A stretch of DNA of 9,087 bases, taken from the NCBI GenBank assembly GCA_025353525.1, contig JANXOO010000176.1:1-9087 (forward strand). The letters run 5' to 3'. This document shows, piece after piece, positions 6,726 to 9,087 of this stretch. The position numbers and the translations under genes are program-made. Source of the DNA: Schlesneria sp. GTDB taxonomy: Bacteria > Planctomycetota > Planctomycetia > Planctomycetales > Planctomycetaceae. Position 1 is the first letter of the stretch, and each line of letters starts with the position of its first letter. Below the pieces are notes generated by a model. That model searched no databases, had not been told where the DNA came from, and saw nothing but the letters and a program-made list of their open reading frames with translations.

Positions 6726-7712
6726 TCATTTTGGCAATTCCGGAGCCGTATGTGCCGGGTAATCCGGACTGCTCAGCCCTTCTTTCAGGAACGTTACGAG
6801 ATCGGCCACTTCATTCGCTGTCAGTTTTAAGGGGAACAGTTCTTCATCGAGTTGCGGATTCGGTGTCCCCCCTTTGATGTAGTGTGAAATCACCTCCTCG
6901 AAGGTTTTCAAACTTCCGTCGTGCATATAGGGACCGGTTTTGGCAATCTCGCGAAGCGTTGGTGTTTTGAATGCACCGCGATCGCCGACCGATTTGCTGA
7001 TGGCAAATCGACCTTCGTCGCCGCCTGGCAAACCGATATTGTGAAAACCGTTGTCCGTGAAATTCGGACCAGCATGACACGCAACACAGTTCGCCTTGTT
7101 GAAAAACAAGGCCATTCCGCGTTGGGCCGGTTCCGACAATGCCGCCTGATCGCCTGCTTTGAACCGGTCGTAAGGAGCGTTGCCCGACACGATAGTCCGT
7201 TCGTAGGCCGCAATCGCCTTCGCGATTCCATCCGAGGTCACATCGGTTCCGAACACCTTCTGAAACTGACTTTTGTAACCGTCGATCAAATTAAGTTTCG
7301 CGACGACGGCATCGAGCGTCAGATTCATCTCGATCGGATTCTGAATCGGCCCGAGTGCCTGGTCTTCGAGACTTTTCGCCCGACCGTCCCAGAACTGAAA
7401 TTTCTGGAACGCCGCATTGATGACTGTAGGTGAACTGCGACCACCTTTTTTCCCTTCGACACCTGTCGCGAACGATTCCCCATTGCTGAAACCTTTGGCC
7501 GGGTCGTGACACGATGCGCACGAGACCTTGTTGTCAGCCGACAATCGTCCGTCAAAATAGAGCTGTTTGCCAAGCGAGATCTTGTCGTCAGTCGGCAAAT
7601 TGTCTTTCGGGTGCAGGATCGGCGGCAATCCGGCCGGCTCCGCCGCAAAACCGGAAATCGACTGCCCCATCACGACAAACAGCGGCACCATCAGCGATCG
7701 GAAATGAATCAT
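6726..7712 (-). CDS. secreted di-heme cytochrome c peroxidase (CcpA/MauG family)
   Basis: A 328-residue precursor starting MIHFRSL, with a Sec signal peptide (hydrophobic core about 6-20, cleavage near GFAA). It is predicted to act in the periplasm, reducing hydrogen peroxide with electrons from small c-type cytochromes. Two heme-binding CxxCH motifs are visible: CASCH (C65-C68-H69) and CVACH (C209-C212-H213). FWDGRA, Q118 and E128 (QALGPIQNPIEM) match the catalytic Gln/Glu of the family, and M263 in PYMHDGS is the expected ligand of the C-terminal heme. The His that ligates the N-terminal heme in classical CcpA (16 residues after the CxxCH His) is Val85 here, next to Glu86, so the enzyme may be active without reductive switching or MauG-like. 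A GTG at 7736 is in frame upstream, but the ATG at 7712 has AGGAA seven bases before it and gives a better signal peptide. Confidence 0.93.
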   Translation of the reverse strand: MIHFRSLMVPLFVVMGQSISGFAAEPAGLPPILHPKDNLPTDDKISLGKQLYFDGRLSADNKVSCASCHDPAKGFSNGESFATGVEGKKGGRSSPTVINAAFQKFQFWDGRAKSLEDQALGPIQNPIEMNLTLDAVVAKLNLIDGYKSQFQKVFGTDVTSDGIAKAIAAYERTIVSGNAPYDRFKAGDQAALSEPAQRGMALFFNKANCVACHAGPNFTDNGFHNIGLPGGDEGRFAISKSVGDRGAFKTPTLREIAKTGPYMHDGSLKTFEEVISHYIKGGTPNPQLDEELFPLKLTANEVADLVTFLKEGLSSPDYPAHTAPELPK

Positions 7713-7719
7713 CGGCAAC

Positions 7720-7724
7720 TTCCT
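7720..7724 (-). promoter_or_regulatory. Shine-Dalgarno for the cytochrome c peroxidase
   Basis: AGGAA on the minus strand, 7 bases before the ATG at 7712. It favours that start over the in-frame GTG at 7736. Confidence 0.65.
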
Positions 7725-7855
7725 GTAATTTCGCACGTTTGAGCAATCAGCAGCATTAGTCCCCGTGATAAAACGAACCAGTGGACTTCAAGCTGGCATG
7801 ACGCCGAATCACCATTCTCGGGACAGTCGCAACGCCTTTCAAGTAACAGGGAGGC

Positions 7856-7891
7856 CCAGTGATACAATATCCTCCAGTGATACAATATCCT
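7856..7891. repeat. perfect tandem duplication of an 18-base unit
   Basis: CCAGTGATACAATATCCT occurs twice with no mismatch and no spacer (7856-7873 and 7874-7891). It ends 4 bases from the rlmI stop codon (7896-7898), about 144 bases upstream of the peroxidase start. It may be a recent slippage duplication or a paired protein-binding site for the peroxidase gene. Confidence 0.85.
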
Positions 7892-7895
7892 GATG

Positions 7896-9087
7896 TCAGT
7901 CCATTCGGACCCAAATCGTCTTCAGGTACTCGGACTCCGGGCACGCTGTGGAAATCGGGTGGTCGGGCGCGGCTCCACCTTTGGCAAAAATCTGGCCGCG
8001 TCGACCGACTTCAGGGGCTGCGTTGACGATTTTCGAAAACTCGGACATATCCAGAAGGCCCGAACAACTGCACGTGAGCAGGATTCCGCCGGGATTCACC
8101 AATTGCATTGCCAGCCGATTCAGGTCGAAATACTTGTGCCGGCCTTCTTCGATTTCGGCTCGACTGCGGATCAGTTTGGGTGGATCGAGGACCACGACAT
8201 CAAATTTCTTTCTGTTGCGTAACATGTCGCGCATGTACCCGAATACTTCCGCTTGCACGAAATGGACTTTTGCCTGATTGGCGTTCGCATTTTCGCGCGC
8301 CAGCAAAACGGTGTCTTCGTCCAGATCGACCCCGGTGACATCGGCTGCGTTGCCAAGTCGTTTGGCCTGGATCGCGAATCCGCCCGTGTAGCAACAGAGG
8401 TCAATAACGGACTTGCCACTACAAAATTCCGCCAGTCGTTTGCGGTTTTCTCGCTGGTCGCAGTAGAAACCCGTTTTATGGCCGCCTGCAAAATTGATGC
8501 GAAACCGCGTCCCGTATTCCTGGATTGTCGCTTTTGTCGGAACATCCGCTGATCCGTAGGGTTCGGCTTTAAATCCTTCGTGATCGTGCGACATCGGTGC
8601 CGCTCGCAAGACTCCGTGTTTTGTCCCCAACAATACTTCGAGTTGGGCCATAATTGCTTCGGCACGCTGGTACATCCCCAGCGAAAAGCACTCGGCCACC
8701 AGAACGTCTCCGAACCGGTCGACGACCAGACCTGGCAGTCCGTCGGCTTCGGCGTGGATCACGCGATACGCCTCGGAAACTTCATCGAGACGCAGCGTTT
8801 GGCGACGCAGTGCGACAGCGTCAGCCAGCCGTTCGCTCCACCAGGCGTCGTCGGGTCGGTTCATCCCGGTCCGAAGAACCCGGACGGTAATTTCGGCTTC
8901 GGGATTGAACAGGCCATACCCGAGTGTTTCGCCGCTCGCCCCCGTCAATTCGACGAGGTCACCAGGTTGGGCATCGCGAGAAATCTGCCCGAGTCGTTTC
9001 CGAAAGATGAATGGATGCCACAGGCCCCCGCCCATGTGAACTTCGACGCGAGGGAGCGGTTCGTTCTCGGGCGGACACAGCGGCCGT
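7896..9087 (-). CDS. rlmI: RlmI-type 23S rRNA (cytosine-C5) methyltransferase, 5' end outside window
   Basis: A class I SAM-dependent methyltransferase of the RlmI/COG1092 family, expected to methylate a cytosine of 23S rRNA. Counting from the internal Met at 9035 (379 residues): PUA-like domain to about 60, HAEADGLPGLVVDRFG at 94-109, GHKTGFYCDQR at 185-195, SAM motif DLCCYTGGFA at 212-221, acidic VDLDE at 236-240, DPPK at 284-287, and CSCSG at 322-326 carrying the motif VI cysteine(s). The C-terminal ADHP...PESEYLK block is intact. The frame stays open from 9036 to the window edge, and PRVEVH just before the Met continues the family's N-terminal pattern ahead of HPFIF. The ATG at 9035 also has no Shine-Dalgarno, so the true start is probably beyond 9087. 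The exact target base cannot be read from sequence. Confidence 0.92.
   Translation of the reverse strand, partial: RPLCPPENEPLPRVEVHMGGGLWHPFIFRKRLGQISRDAQPGDLVELTGASGETLGYGLFNPEAEITVRVLRTGMNRPDDAWWSERLADAVALRRQTLRLDEVSEAYRVIHAEADGLPGLVVDRFGDVLVAECFSLGMYQRAEAIMAQLEVLLGTKHGVLRAAPMSHDHEGFKAEPYGSADVPTKATIQEYGTRFRINFAGGHKTGFYCDQRENRKRLAEFCSGKSVIDLCCYTGGFAIQAKRLGNAADVTGVDLDEDTVLLARENANANQAKVHFVQAEVFGYMRDMLRNRKKFDVVVLDPPKLIRSRAEIEEGRHKYFDLNRLAMQLVNPGGILLTCSCSGLLDMSEFSKIVNAAPEVGRRGQIFAKGGAAPDHPISTACPESEYLKTIWVRMD

Noticed and set aside
7856..7891. Tandem repeat considered as a CRISPR remnant
   Set aside because: There are two units with no spacer and no cas gene nearby.
7756..7944. Minus-strand open frame containing a repeated GGYCITG peptide
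   Set aside because: The peptide repeat is simply the translation of the 18-base tandem duplication, and the frame overlaps the end of rlmI.
9033..9035. ATG at 9035 as the true rlmI start
   Set aside because: The frame is open to the window edge, upstream residues PRVEVH continue the family pattern, and no Shine-Dalgarno precedes this ATG.

Overview
The window looks like a chromosomal segment of a planctomycete (Planctomycetota). This is an inference from moderate GC, loosely packed genes with long non-coding gaps rich in short palindromes, an OleC-type AMP ligase, a long-leader PAP2-like membrane protein, a MauG-type di-heme peroxidase and a DUF4080 radical SAM protein. No rRNA, tRNA, insertion sequence, transposase or CRISPR array was seen.

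Layout. A plus-strand pair occupies the left third: a PAP2-fold membrane protein whose catalytic residues are largely replaced (279-1394), then an OleC-like olefin beta-lactone synthetase (1536-3386). A 507-base convergent gap (3387-3893) follows and holds several inverted repeats. The remaining four genes are all on the minus strand: a B12-binding radical SAM/DUF4080 protein (3894-5513), a YceH/DUF480 winged-helix protein (5755-6528), a secreted di-heme cytochrome c peroxidase (6726-7712) and an RlmI-type 23S rRNA methyltransferase whose 5' end runs off the window (7896-9087).

How the genes fit together. OleC makes the beta-lactone in head-to-head long-chain olefin synthesis, so the left pair may belong to a hydrocarbon/membrane-lipid locus. 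OleA, OleB and OleD are not in the window. The minus-strand genes are separated by gaps of 183 to 241 bases, at least one holding a hairpin that could terminate transcription, so they look like independent housekeeping or stress genes rather than one operon.

Most notable points: the PAP2-fold protein has lost the key residues of all three signature motifs while keeping their spacing; OleC has an insertion of about 48 residues; the peroxidase lacks the distal His ligand of classical CcpA; the convergent gap carries a nested dyad (3505-3553); a large REP/terminator-like hairpin lies at 6611-6664; and a perfect 18-base tandem duplication sits 4 bases after the rlmI stop. I see no convincing complete new defence or mobile system.
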